Positions 46,566 through 55,711 of a DNA stretch of 64,000 nt are shown here, one piece after another. This DNA is from Pseudaminobacter soli (ex Li et al. 2025) (GTDB lineage: Bacteria; Pseudomonadota; Alphaproteobacteria; Rhizobiales; Rhizobiaceae). A model generated the notes under the pieces. That model saw only the letters and a program-made list of their open reading frames with translations. It was not told the DNA's origin and did no database searches. The stretch spans positions 124,001 through 188,000 of the forward strand of contig NZ_JARXVF010000001.1 of the NCBI RefSeq assembly GCF_029892515.1, in the 5' to 3' direction. Position numbers and translations under genes: made by a program. How positions within the stretch are numbered: position 1 is the first letter of the stretch; each line of letters starts with the position of its first letter.

Positions 46566-47921
46566 TCAGGCTCCAAACACGCATGCGCTCACGTAAGCGC
46601 AGTCAGCCCCGGTGAAGGCTGAGTTCATCGTTGAGATAGCGAAGTCTGTGGTGTTCTTAGACGTAACGCGCGCCGCGACAATGCCATTGGTAACGCCGAC
46701 GCTCCAGCCGATGGCGTAGTCGGCGCTCGGTCTCGGCGTGGTGAAATTCACCACGTATAGCCCTGTAGTGTTCCTCGTCACGCTGGACACGTTCAGGCTA
46801 TCCAATACCGCTACGGTGCCGATGCCGTTGAAAACAACCCACGCCTTGGACACGTATTTCGCGTTGGCGATAGCTGTGCCGTTCTGCTGCAACTCGCTCG
46901 CGTTGAGCTTGCCGGCGCCAGGATCGCCGCCGGCCGCGCCGGTGAGTACGCCGCCCGTCTTCGGTAATGCGGCACTTGCCAGTGCGCCTTGGGCGGCAGT
47001 TGCGTAGATCGAGTCGAAGTAAGCCTTGAGCGCGGCCTTGACGTTCGTCCACGTCATCTTGACGAGGCCAAATCCGCTCGCGCTGTTGGCGTAGCCGAAT
47101 TCGTCTGTGTCAACTGGTGTTGCCTTGGCCGGTGCGCCATGGATCGCCGCCGCTATGCCGCCCAGAACATAGGATGCCGCCTTCTGTGCCCAGTGGAAGG
47201 CGGAAAACAGCCCGGGCGCGACTTCCGTATTCTCGGCTTCCGTTGCCCACTTCTTGGCCAGCGCTTCACTTGCCGCAGCGTTGGTCGCCGAACTTGCCGC
47301 GGCCGCCTGCGCCGCTTCGGCCGCCGCCTGGATTGCCGCGCTTGCCTGATCGGTGAGGAGACGGAGCGTCGAGCCGCTGACATAGCCAGCCAAGATCATG
47401 CCCGGCTGCAGCCCGCCGGCGGCAACATCATGGGCGCTGCTGGTTTTGATCGCCAGCGGGGGATCGCCATTGAAGGCGATCGTCGCCGGGCCCGTGTTGT
47501 GGTCCGTCACGTTGACGGTGATCAGCGCCGCACCATCCGCAGTCGGGATCGGCATGACGCTCGTGGCCTTGATCGCGTTCGGCGTTCCTGCACCGGTGTT
47601 CGACGCCCGGATGAACGAATATGGCAGATCGCCGATCCGAACCCACGATCCGGCACCGGAGCCGCCCAGCTTCTGGTAGATGCCATTGTTGGCCGTCACC
47701 GGATCGGCGATGACCCAGGCCATCTGGTTGGCGGCATGACCAAGCGTCATTGCCGCCTTGATCTGGAAGACGAGGCCGCCACCGGCCTGGATCCCCGCGT
47801 GCAGCTGTTCTATCCAGCCCCCCCATTCGCGGATTTCCACCTTGCGCGGGCTGTGCGGGCCAGATGCGGGAACCCCGTCGGTTTCGAAGTCACGAAAGAT
47901 CGTGTTGGCGTTGGAAACCAT
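46566..47921 (-). CDS. Phage tail fibre protein
   Basis: A 451-residue fibre. The N-terminal ~110 residues (FRDFETDGVPASGPHSPRKV, then MAWVIADPVTANNGIYQKLG) are the baseplate/tip attachment type seen in many alphaproteobacterial prophages. An Ala-rich collagen-free coiled region (AAEAAQAAAASSATNAAASE) is at ~205-230. The C-terminal receptor part repeats beta-strands (VSSVTRNTTGLYVVNFTTPR). It probably decides host-receptor binding, so its neighbourhood with glycan-modifying genes is notable. Full length by the look of both ends. Confidence 0.88.
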   Translation of the reverse strand: MVSNANTIFRDFETDGVPASGPHSPRKVEIREWGGWIEQLHAGIQAGGGLVFQIKAAMTLGHAANQMAWVIADPVTANNGIYQKLGGSGAGSWVRIGDLPYSFIRASNTGAGTPNAIKATSVMPIPTADGAALITVNVTDHNTGPATIAFNGDPPLAIKTSSAHDVAAGGLQPGMILAGYVSGSTLRLLTDQASAAIQAAAEAAQAAAASSATNAAASEALAKKWATEAENTEVAPGLFSAFHWAQKAASYVLGGIAAAIHGAPAKATPVDTDEFGYANSASGFGLVKMTWTNVKAALKAYFDSIYATAAQGALASAALPKTGGVLTGAAGGDPGAGKLNASELQQNGTAIANAKYVSKAWVVFNGIGTVAVLDSLNVSSVTRNTTGLYVVNFTTPRPSADYAIGWSVGVTNGIVAARVTSKNTTDFAISTMNSAFTGADCAYVSACVFGA

Positions 47922-47955
47922 GCCAATTGCTCCAATGCAGTTTCAGAAAATGGCG

Positions 47956-49785
47956 TCAGGCCGGTGTCGTCGCCGTGGTCGAGGGCGACCAGTCGCCGGC
48001 AAAGCCAACGGCGGTGGTGATCAGGCGCAGCTGGAATTGATATTGTGTGCTAGCCGCCAGCACCGAGGTGACGACCGAGGTGGCCTCTGGCGCAATCTCC
48101 CCGATCAGCGTCCAGTCGGCATCAGCCACCTTCTTGAACTGCACCTGATAGACAAAGGCGGTGCTGGGCGGTGGCGAGAACGACAGGCGCGCCTTCGGGC
48201 CGGCGATGATGTCGACGAGCGGTGCGGCCGGGATCGGAACGCCACTGCCTTCCGAATCGTCGGCCACCGGCGCCTCGCCCTCTTCCTGCGCCGGATCCCA
48301 TTGGCTGGCCGCCACCGGCATCGACTGCACCTGGATGGCCACGCCGGTCAGGATGCCGCCCTCGCCGACGATGAACTTGAAGTCCTGGATCTCGACGCGC
48401 TCATCGATCTGGAACAGCGGATACTGGATGCGGACATAGCGCTTGGCGAAGGCGGCAAGGCCACGCAGATTGAGCTGGAACGTGCCGACCCATTTCGGGT
48501 TTGCCCGATAGGCCTCCAGCTTCATCAGGCGCCGGCACTGCGAGTGCGACGGCGACATGTTGAACTGCCGGTCGGCGACGATCTCGCCGCGCTCGCTGAC
48601 ATCCTCGGCATCGACCCATGGGTCGGCGTCCGCTGCCTGATAGTCGCCGGTCGGGTCGAGAAAGGTGGCGCGGATGGTGTTGGCGGTGGACAGGATATCG
48701 CGGCCGCGCCCGAGCTCGCTGAAGCCGGTGAACGCATCCGGGCCGAGCACAACGTCGGCTGCGTCCGGCCCGCCGATGTCGAGCGTCAGCCCGCCGTCCG
48801 GAGTTGGCACCAGACGGCCGTCGCAACAGGCCAGCATACGCCCGAGAACATCGGCCGGCCGCTCGTCGAGGCTGTAGCTGCCCCACAGCCGGTAGCGCGC
48901 TTCGGTGCTGCTCCCCTTGAGCGGAATGGCTTCCTGGCAACGGCCGTAGGAAGCAATAAAGCCGGCCTGCGCCAGGGGCGTCGAGACGATGGCCTCCGGC
49001 AACCGCATGCCGTCGCGATGGGTGATGTAGTCACGCACCACCGCGGCGGCATTGTCGTTCCAGGCGACCGTTCCGGTCATCGGGTTTTTGACCGTCGCGG
49101 CCCGCATCACCACACGATAGGTCGTGTTGATGCCATTCGGCCAGCGCGTCATATAGTCTTCTTGTGGGCAGATAGTCTGAAACGCATAGAGGCTGGCAAT
49201 GCCGTCACCGCGATGTGCCGCTGTCCACTCCGGAAAATTGCCCAGAAGTTGTGGGTAGACGGTCTCCAGGCCGAGCCCGCGACGCAACAGGACGCGCGCG
49301 CCACCTTTGTTCCACGGCCAGGTCGTCACCACCCCACCGGCGTCGAGTACCACCTTCCTGTCATCGATCCAGACCTCCTCGAAGGCGTCGATCGGACCGC
49401 TGCCCAGCGCGATCACCTTGTGAAAGCCGCCGTCCTTGGCCTCGGCGAACACCCACGGCCCGGAGACCTTCACACGGCCATAGTGGCGCGTGCGCGGCTG
49501 CGTCGGCTGCCGCACGGATTGCTGCATGTCTTCGGGCTTCGGCTGCGGCGGGCGGAACAGCGATGACGCGAGGAAGTTCAGGCCGATGCTGAGCCCGATC
49601 ACGGTGCCATAGGTGAGCAGCGTGGTGGCGATGCCGAGGGCGGCGCCGGTAACGCCGGCCGAGGTCAGCGCCAGCAGAATGGCGCCCTCAATGAAGCCGG
49701 TATGATTGACGCTCGGGCCGTAGAACGAGGTTGAGCTTTCGAGGTGAAGGTTGCACGTTCTCAACATCGCGGCATCACCTCCCAT
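47956..49785 (-). CDS. Phage tail tip/hub protein (gpJ/GTA gp15-like)
   Basis: A 609-residue protein. The N-terminal hydrophobic stretch (GVTGAALGIATTLLTYGTVI) is followed by LFRPPQPKPEDMQQSVRQPT, a motif typical of rhizobial prophage tip proteins, a central phage-tail_3-like region (GRDILSTANTIRATFLDP), and a C-terminal fibronectin-III-like domain ending in FAGDWSPSTTATTPA. It forms the tail tip that joins the fibre to the tube. Its order after an NlpC/P60-like gene parallels lambda K-I-J and gene-transfer-agent tails. The start may be the ATG six codons in. Confidence 0.88.
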   Translation of the reverse strand: MGGDAAMLRTCNLHLESSTSFYGPSVNHTGFIEGAILLALTSAGVTGAALGIATTLLTYGTVIGLSIGLNFLASSLFRPPQPKPEDMQQSVRQPTQPRTRHYGRVKVSGPWVFAEAKDGGFHKVIALGSGPIDAFEEVWIDDRKVVLDAGGVVTTWPWNKGGARVLLRRGLGLETVYPQLLGNFPEWTAAHRGDGIASLYAFQTICPQEDYMTRWPNGINTTYRVVMRAATVKNPMTGTVAWNDNAAAVVRDYITHRDGMRLPEAIVSTPLAQAGFIASYGRCQEAIPLKGSSTEARYRLWGSYSLDERPADVLGRMLACCDGRLVPTPDGGLTLDIGGPDAADVVLGPDAFTGFSELGRGRDILSTANTIRATFLDPTGDYQAADADPWVDAEDVSERGEIVADRQFNMSPSHSQCRRLMKLEAYRANPKWVGTFQLNLRGLAAFAKRYVRIQYPLFQIDERVEIQDFKFIVGEGGILTGVAIQVQSMPVAASQWDPAQEEGEAPVADDSEGSGVPIPAAPLVDIIAGPKARLSFSPPPSTAFVYQVQFKKVADADWTLIGEIAPEATSVVTSVLAASTQYQFQLRLITTAVGFAGDWSPSTTATTPA

Positions 49786-50156
49786 GCTCTCCAGACGTTG
49801 TTGAGAGGCACGCCGACCAGCCCGTCTTCATGACGGGAAAACCAGCAGTGGCCGGCATGGATGGCGATGCACGCCCGTCGGTCGAGAATGGCCATGCCAA
49901 CATCGCCGAGCTGCGGCGAGAAGATCTGCCGCAACCCGGACATGCGCATGACCTGGCAAAAGGCGATCATGATGCCGCCCGGCTCGGCGAGCCATGCCAT
50001 GGCCTCGTCGCGGGTCCGATGGCGCCGGCCGAACAGCGCCATGGGCGAAAACCCGCGCACCTGCTCGACCCAGCGGTCAGCGGTGGACGCACAATCTGTC
50101 TCGCCCCATGCGAAAGGCTTCGCAGCCTCGGCGGCGATGAATTCTTCAACGGTCAT
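49761..50156 (-). CDS. NlpC/P60-like (DUF6950-type) tail peptidase
   Basis: A 131-residue protein with the compact tail-hydrolase pattern. The candidate catalytic Cys is in FAWGETDCASTADRWV (C22) and the His in ACIAIHAGHCWFSR, with GDVGMAILDRRA between them. It is expected to open peptidoglycan during DNA entry or tail assembly. The ATG at 50156 was chosen because the motif begins soon after. It overlaps the start of the tip gene by 25 bases, consistent with a compact tail operon. Confidence 0.82.
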   Translation of the reverse strand: MTVEEFIAAEAAKPFAWGETDCASTADRWVEQVRGFSPMALFGRRHRTRDEAMAWLAEPGGIMIAFCQVMRMSGLRQIFSPQLGDVGMAILDRRACIAIHAGHCWFSRHEDGLVGVPLNNVWRAWEVMPRC

Positions 50157-50166
50157 AGGCAAATCT

Positions 50167-50772
50167 TCAGTAGCGCGGATATTCGAAGGTCTTGAACAGC
50201 AGCGACGGCACGAACTGCAGGAACTTGTCGCCCGGTGCGCGCTTCTGCTGGTCGCGGTCGGTGTAGCGGCCATACGGCGGGCGCGCGCGGTTGAAGAAGG
50301 CGTTTTCGGCCGTCAGGCTGACGGATTGGACTGCGCCTTCGGTGTCCTGCATTTGCGAGCGCGCAACGCGCGGCGGCTGCATGAAGCCCCACCAGATGCC
50401 GATCGGCACCCCGAATGGCTGCCAGTCGGCATCGAAGAGCTGCAGATAGACAGTCACCAGCCGCTGCGCGACCTGCGGCGATTCTTCCAGCGCCTTTGCC
50501 AGAAGGCCGATCTTGTCCTCTGGGATGCCGGATACGGTGAAATTGACAGATTCCGCCGTGGCCCCGGTTGGCAGCGACAGGCCGTCGATCTGGCCCGAGC
50601 CATACATCGGCTTCCATATCTTCGAGTTGCCGCCCTCGATGCCGGATTGCAGTTCCGTGTTACCGTTCCAGACCCGGGTGATGCCGGACGTGAATTGAAA
50701 CTCGACGAGCAGATCGAGCCGAACGGTCGTCTGCGAGAGCATTTCAATCTGCTCGGGGGTGAAGAAATCCAT
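50167..50772 (-). CDS. Phage distal tail protein
   Basis: A 201-residue protein: LDLLVEFQFTSGITRVWNGN near the start, then SVNFTVSGIPEDKIGLLAKA and IWWGFMQPPRVARSQMQDTE. These belong to a common family of tail genes lying between tape measure and NlpC/P60 genes (lambda L / GTA gp13 position). The start overlaps the preceding stop (ATGA). The function, probably a distal tail or baseplate component, is inferred from order. Confidence 0.78.
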   Translation of the reverse strand: MDFFTPEQIEMLSQTTVRLDLLVEFQFTSGITRVWNGNTELQSGIEGGNSKIWKPMYGSGQIDGLSLPTGATAESVNFTVSGIPEDKIGLLAKALEESPQVAQRLVTVYLQLFDADWQPFGVPIGIWWGFMQPPRVARSQMQDTEGAVQSVSLTAENAFFNRARPPYGRYTDRDQQKRAPGDKFLQFVPSLLFKTFEYPRY

Positions 50773-51452
50773 CACACATCCTCGATGAAATTGACCGTCG
50801 GATTGCCGAAGCGGCGTAGCGCCAGTTCGAGATCCATGGCGTCGTCAGTTGCCAATTTCATGCGACAGACTGGATCATCGAACTCAAGCCGATCGCCGAG
50901 CGCCGCGGCTTCCCGTAGCGGTGGCCTGAAAGTGATCGCGGCAGCAGTTGGTGAGGTGTAGTTCACTGACCGCAATCGGTAGAGCCGTTCCCCGATTGAG
51001 AAGTCTTGTCCAGGCTCGATCCGCCCCCCACTCTTGATAATGATCGAGGCTGAGACAGCGCGTGGAGCAACCGATCCGGCTAGATGAACATTGGTCACCT
51101 GCCCGATGTAGCCTCTGCCATCGTCAAACAGCCCGCCATCCGAGTGCGGCACTGCTGCCAGCAAATCTGCATCGAGCGAACCTCCCACGCGAGGCTGATA
51201 GTCTCGGCCCCGAGGTATCAGGATTGCGTTCAATCGCCCTTCCAGAAGCGTCTCAATGGCGCGCCAGCAAATCACTCTCTGACGATTGTTCACGACCACA
51301 TTGCCAAAGGTCGCCTTCCAGAGACCGGCGTCTGACGATGCTGTTTGAGACTTTCCGGAAACCGACGCCGGCCCAGTAAGAGATCGCGAGGCGATGCTGA
51401 TCAGTGGGTTTTGAACTGGCAGCACACAGATCGGCCAAAGGATTGTCGCCAT
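50772..51452 (-). CDS. Phage distal tail protein
   Basis: A 226-residue protein starting MATILWPICVLPVQNPLIS, a recurrent N-terminus in alphaproteobacterial prophage tail modules. It continues with ILIPRGRDYQPRVGGSLDAD and SASIIIKSGGRIEPGQDFSI. It directly follows the tape measure gene with no gap, the lambda M / GTA gp12 position. I do not recognise a characterised domain; a distal tail role is inferred from context. Confidence 0.78.
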   Translation of the reverse strand: MATILWPICVLPVQNPLISIASRSLTGPASVSGKSQTASSDAGLWKATFGNVVVNNRQRVICWRAIETLLEGRLNAILIPRGRDYQPRVGGSLDADLLAAVPHSDGGLFDDGRGYIGQVTNVHLAGSVAPRAVSASIIIKSGGRIEPGQDFSIGERLYRLRSVNYTSPTAAAITFRPPLREAAALGDRLEFDDPVCRMKLATDDAMDLELALRRFGNPTVNFIEDV

Positions 51453-52935
51453 TTACATCTGCCTCGTCTGCGCATTCGCCAGCAGCGCCGGCATTTGCGA
51501 TTTCACGGCCTTGGTGCTTTGCTCGACTGATACCCGCACAATGGTCCCAGACGCAGTCCTGATTTGCTGATCGGCGATATCGGCCATGCGACCGCTGTCG
51601 TCCTGCAGCTTGATATGCACCATGTCGCTGGAGCCGCCTGCCCTCTGGTTCGGTGTCCTGAGATCGACAGGGATGCGGCGACCGTCCGGAAGCGGAACCG
51701 CCGCTTCTGGCCCCGCCTCCCCAAAGATCGACGCCGAGCTGGCAACGCCGCCTTTGGCAAAGGTCTTCATCGGCTGCGGCTGACCGTGTGCGGCGACGCC
51801 ACCATGGGCGAATCCGAACAGCTTGCCGATGCTGCCGAACATGCCGCCAAAGAGGCTGCCGCCACCATCGAACAAAGCATTTGCTGCAATCTCCAGCAGC
51901 TTATCGCCGATCTTGCTCAGAGCACTGGCAAGGGCTTCGGCGCCGGACTTTCCAGCCTTCATATCCCGAATGAAGCCGCTGAAGACATCCTTGCCGAGCG
52001 AGCGCATGTCCTCGGCGGCCTGGCGCGCCTTGTCCTGCGATTCCGAAAGCTGGTTGGCCGCGACGGTCGCCTGCGCATAGCCTTCGGCCAACTGCTCGAT
52101 CTGCGCCCGCAGTTCCGGCGTGATGGCAATGCCGGCCTTCTGCGCGGCATTCAGCAGCTCCTGCGTCGCCCGCGCCTTGGTGATCGCGTAATCGTAATCG
52201 TCGACCAGCGGATTGAGCTGCGCCTGCGCTGCCGTTTCGGCCTGCAGGGCGGCGGTGCGCTCCTTGATCTTCTCGATCTCGCGCTGCAGATCGTCCTTCT
52301 TTGAACGCCCACCTTTGCCGCCGCCACCGCCACCGGTAGCCCCGCGCGGCCCGCGGCTATTGAGCACTGCTGCGTCATCGGTGCCAGCCGTTTTGGCCGC
52401 CGCGCGGTCGTTCGCGCGTTTGCGCAGTTCGCCAAGCGCGTCGCCAATGTGGTCCTTTGTGAACGCATTCTTGATGTTGTCGGTTAAAGCCTTGCCCGCC
52501 GCTGCGCCGGCGCCGGCATAGCTGTTTGTGAGCCGACCGAGCTCCACCGGATCGATCTTGCCTATGCCATCCATGCCCGCCCAAGATCCGAGCGAGTTGA
52601 TGGCTTCGATGGCCGTGTTCACGGCATCGACAACCTTGTTGATGCCTATTTCGACGTAGCTGACCATGGTGTTCATGGCGCCGATCACGCCATCGGCAAT
52701 GGCGGCTGGCAGTTGGGTGAAGGCCGTCGCCACCGTGTCGACGATGGCCAAATGGTAGCCGATCATCTTGTTTGCGGCATCTTTGATGAAGTCGAAAACG
52801 TCAGACCAAGCCACCTCGACTCCGCCCATGGCGTCGACCATGAGATTGATCGCTGCCAGGAAGGTGTCCTTGATCGCTCCGGCCGCGAGCGAAATCCCGT
52901 CGGTGATCATGTCCCACGCAGCCCCGGCATAGCCT
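51453..52935 (-). pseudogene. Tape measure protein, 5'-truncated
   Basis: About 494 codons are open from just after an in-frame TGA at 52936-52938. They start GYAGAAWDMITDGISLAAGA, clearly the interior of a tape measure protein, with further LPAAIADGVIGAMNTMV, a coiled coil (DLQREIEKIKERTAALQAE) and the conserved C-terminal part GDKLLEIAANALFDGGGSLF and FGEAGPEAAVPLPDGR. The N-terminal half, chaperone genes and tail-tube genes expected next are absent. An ATG at 52910 allows a 485-residue product, but it would not measure a tail of normal length. Confidence 0.82.
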
Positions 52936-52953
52936 CAACCGGTCTCATCGGCA

Positions 52954-53168
52954 TGATGGCACCAGCGGCCACAGCCTACGCCGGACCGGGCGGCCCCTCG
53001 GCGGCGACCTACGACAGTTCGTCCTTCGATGCTCTCTCGGCGCTGCGGACGGCGATCGATCGCGCGAAGTCGCGGCAGGAACACGCGTCTGCCGCGTCGT
53101 TCACGCGCACGCTGACCGCGCTTCAGCAACTACAAGGCACTGTCGCCGGCCTCGATCTGAAGGCGTAG
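52954..53168 (+). CDS. Hypothetical protein, possibly 5'-truncated at the prophage border
   Basis: Seventy-one codons from an ATG at 52954 (MMAPAATAYAGPGGPSAATY, ending LQQLQGTVAGLDLKA). The composition is gene-like and the frame is open further upstream, running antisense into the truncated tape measure gene. It may therefore be the 3' end of a chromosomal gene cut when the prophage end was lost. No domain recognised; helical C-terminal half. Confidence 0.5.
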
Positions 53169-53277
53169 AAAAAAAATTTTGGCCGGCGCACCCGGCCGTC
53201 TCGCCCCCCCCGTTCCACGGCGCTGCGGAACGCGTTACCCTATCCGAATCACCAGATTCCGGGAGGGGGACTGCGGG

Positions 53278-53622
53278 ATGGAAGAGTCTGAAGACAGCCG
53301 GAGGAAATCGGCGTACGACTCGGGCAAGATGGAGGCGCTGCTCACTATTGTCGCGAGCATCGTCACCCAATTGCCTGAACGGGCCATGTTTTGCGTGGGC
53401 GCCGACGCAAAACGGTTTTGCGACAAGGCGCAATATCAAGCCCGCAACACAGATAACGACCTGGCGCGCGATTTTGCCGCCGGGGTGTGGGACGTTGTCA
53501 TGCCGCTGCGGGAAGCAATCGAACAGCAAATTCAGGAGCTTGGAGAAGGCGGGATTGTCCGGACCATTCAGCCGTTCCCGATTCCGCCCGAGGAATGGGT
53601 CGACGAGGAGCGCGGCTTCTGA
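53278..53622 (+). CDS. Hypothetical acidic protein
   Basis: A 114-residue soluble protein (GKMEALLTIVASIVTQLPER, then KAQYQARNTDNDLARDFAAG and IQPFPIPPEEWVDEERGF). The ATG at 53278 has GGGAGGGGG upstream. I recognise no family, and there is no signal peptide. It may be the first intact chromosomal gene after the prophage or a late phage/host-takeover gene; context does not decide. Confidence 0.6.
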   Translation: MEESEDSRRKSAYDSGKMEALLTIVASIVTQLPERAMFCVGADAKRFCDKAQYQARNTDNDLARDFAAGVWDVVMPLREAIEQQIQELGEGGIVRTIQPFPIPPEEWVDEERGF

Positions 53623-53962
53623 GGTCGCTGCCCTATTGGATTTCCCGTAGGGTAAAGCTGGGTCTCCCGTAAGGAGGCGATCGACGAATTGCTCTGCGAG
53701 CAGATCGATCTCCTGCCTTGCATCGGTAGCCCTTCGCCGCGGATACCGCACCGACCTTCTTGCAACCTTCTGACGCACGGTTCGTTAAATCGCGACCGCC
53801 GCGCATGGCGTGCGCAACCCACAGAATGACGGGCTTGGCCGCGTGATTTACCGAGCCCGCGTGGCGGCGGGCGCTGCGGTCGTCGGCCTACGCCTGGAAC
53901 AGAAGTCAGCCTCAACGAATGGCTCCCGCCGCCCGCCGGCGACGGGGAGCATGGAGGATTCC
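53623..53962. other. Intergenic region without a supported gene
   Basis: About 340 bases. Open minus-strand frames here look like antisense shadows of the 53278 gene. The last ~15 bases hold the GGAGG ribosome site of the EF-hand gene. Confidence 0.45.
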
Positions 53963-54475
53963 ATGACATCGATGCTGTTGAAGAGCCTCACTTTATCGGC
54001 GGTGCTCGTGACCACGGGCATGATGACAAGCGCCTTTGCACAGTCGCCCCAGGATCAGAACAATTCGACTGTCACGCAGGCAGCGCCCCCCTCGGACGGA
54101 TATTACGAGGAAGAGCCTGAAGAGCCGGGCCAGAACATGATGCCCCCCGAACGGCAGATGCCCGTGCGGCCGCCCGAGCGAATGATGCCTCAGCAGAGAA
54201 TGCCCGGGCCGATGCCCGGCATGCAGGGGGGCATGCCCGGACAGATGCAGGGGCGTCCGCGCATGATGCCTCCCGAACCGATGATGGAAAGGATGCATGG
54301 CAGGAGAATCCCGATTCCGCTAAAAGTGCTGTTTGCAATAGCCGACACGGACAATGACGGCTCGCTGAGCTTCGATGAAGTGTCGGCGGTCATGAAACGG
54401 CTGTTCGACGCCATCGACACCAGAAAGACCGGCAGGATCACCCTCGACGATATCCAGGCCTTCTTGCGCAGATAA
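53963..54475 (+). CDS. Secreted EF-hand protein
   Basis: A 170-residue protein with a signal peptide (LLKSLTLSAVLVTTGMMTSA, cleavage after AFA) and a Pro/Met/Gln/Arg-rich low-complexity middle (residues ~45-115). Two C-terminal EF-hands follow: canonical DTDNDGSLSFDE and a second loop DTRKTGRITLDD. It probably binds calcium in the periplasm or outside the cell. Similar Met/Pro-rich EF-hand proteins are found in rhizobia with no assigned role. The ATG at 53963 is set by a GGAGG site six bases away. Confidence 0.88.
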   Translation: MTSMLLKSLTLSAVLVTTGMMTSAFAQSPQDQNNSTVTQAAPPSDGYYEEEPEEPGQNMMPPERQMPVRPPERMMPQQRMPGPMPGMQGGMPGQMQGRPRMMPPEPMMERMHGRRIPIPLKVLFAIADTDNDGSLSFDEVSAVMKRLFDAIDTRKTGRITLDDIQAFLRR

Positions 54476-54711
54476 AAGCACGGCCAATCGGGCCAGTTCC
54501 GAGCTCTCATTGCACGGCGGCGCCCACCACGTTCCGGCGTCGCCAGCCATATCCGCAGCGGAACTTTTGCATCCGTCGTGCCGGCGGCGCGGGATCAACA
54601 TGAACTTTTGTCGGACAGCGATGCAACCAACAGCCAACTCGAGCGTTCCGCCCCGCCCCTTGTAACGTGGAACCTGGATCCAACCCCGGGTTCCCGCAGC
54701 TGGAGACACTC

Positions 54712-55002
54712 ATGACCAACAAGCGCTTCGAACAGCCTATCGCGATCTTTGTCGGCCTCGGCTTCCCCCGCAACGTCGACAATGTCTGGGAAGCCTATGA
54801 GGCACTGGTGGAATGGAACGGCAACCGCGGGCCAATGCATCTCATGGCTCTCAACCTCTGCCGCAACGCTCTTACCAACGACGCCGACATCAAGGCGGCC
54901 TATATCGCGTTCAGGGCGTTCGCCCGCTCGCGTGGCATTCTCGTGCCCGACCCGATTTCTGGATCAACGATGGAAGCGGCCGAGGAGTGGCTCGCCGCGT
55001 AA
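54712..55002 (+). CDS. DUF982-family protein
   Basis: A 96-residue protein: FEQPIAIFVGLGFPRNVDNV, the Trp-containing WEAYEALVEWNGNRGPMHL, and ALNLCRNALTNDADIKAAYI. This matches DUF982, small soluble proteins largely restricted to Rhizobiales and often present in many copies. Function unknown. The ATG at 54712 follows a GGAGA site. It ends in a strong terminator. Confidence 0.88.
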   Translation: MTNKRFEQPIAIFVGLGFPRNVDNVWEAYEALVEWNGNRGPMHLMALNLCRNALTNDADIKAAYIAFRAFARSRGILVPDPISGSTMEAAEEWLAA

Positions 55003-55016
55003 TTCCCTTCCGATTC

Positions 55017-55051
55017 AAAACCGCTTGCTGGCCCCGCCGGCAAGCGGTTTT
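55017..55051 (+). terminator. Bidirectional terminator between DUF982 and DedA genes
   Basis: A perfect 12-bp stem (55017-55028 with 55040-55051) with A and T runs on both sides, placed 14 bp after the DUF982 stop and 36 bp after the convergent DedA stop. Confidence 0.88.
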
Positions 55052-55087
55052 CATTTTGAGGCCAAGCGCCTCTGTCAGGCCTCCGCT

Positions 55088-55612
55088 CTATCGCCGAAAA
55101 ATGGCCTCGAAAGTGTCCACTGCCAGATAGGGGCCAAGACCCCAAACCAGCACCCATGCCGCTGCGCCAATGATGTTGGCGAACAGAAAGTGCAGCCAGG
55201 GCATGGCGACGCTGCCCGCGACAAGCCCATTGAGCTGCCTGAGCACGGCAAAAAAGCGCGCGCTCATGACGATCCAGATGCCTTTGCTACGGAACACCAT
55301 CTCGAGCTTGAGGAGCCGTTCGGCCGTCAGCGCGATGTAGGAGCCGAAACGCAACAGGAGCGGACGGCCGCCAAAGCGCCCGATCAGATAACCGGTACTG
55401 TCGCCCAATATCGCCCCGAAAAACGCCGCTGTCAGAGCGTGGGCGAGGTCGATGTGACCGCGGGCGGCAAATACCGAGATTGCCACCAGCAGGCTCTCGC
55501 CGGGCAGCGGGGCGCCGAGCGACTCGAAATAGATGATGACGAAGACGGCAAGGGAGCCATAGGCCGCGATGTAGGGTTCGATCAGGGCAACGCTGTTCTG
55601 CACCAGATGCAT
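55088..55612 (-). CDS. DedA-family membrane protein
   Basis: A 174-residue inner-membrane protein. The DedA/SNARE-associated signature includes FESLGAPLPGESLLVAISVF, GAILGDSTGYLIGRFGG with the conserved acidic and Arg residues, and FRSKGIWIVMSARFFAVLRQ. DedA proteins act in membrane homeostasis and are proposed lipid scramblases or flippases, including for undecaprenyl phosphate or phosphatidylethanolamine. It is a complete single gene. Confidence 0.92.
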   Translation of the reverse strand: MHLVQNSVALIEPYIAAYGSLAVFVIIYFESLGAPLPGESLLVAISVFAARGHIDLAHALTAAFFGAILGDSTGYLIGRFGGRPLLLRFGSYIALTAERLLKLEMVFRSKGIWIVMSARFFAVLRQLNGLVAGSVAMPWLHFLFANIIGAAAWVLVWGLGPYLAVDTFEAIFRR

Positions 55613-55711
55613 GTGCGCCTCTCTTCCGGCACCGCGTCGGCCGCCGCCCGGCGGTAAACCTTCACCCGGCGCCCCTGGTTGCCGGGTCGCCGAAAGAACT
55701 GGCCTAGCGCG

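Noticed and set aside
46566-52935. Gene transfer agent tail cluster
   Set aside because: The gene order is parallel to GTA distal tail genes, but a neighbouring integrase, lysis cassette and cargo, and no capsid genes, point to a prophage.
53101-53778. 225-codon minus-strand ORF
   Set aside because: It is antisense to the 53278-53622 gene, which has a strong ribosome site; composition of the minus frame is shadow-like.
54281-54292. Possible attR core (12 bases shared with the dusA 5' region)
   Set aside because: The match lies inside the EF-hand gene in a Pro/Met-rich coding stretch and does not extend to the rest of the dusA motif; chance similarity is likely.
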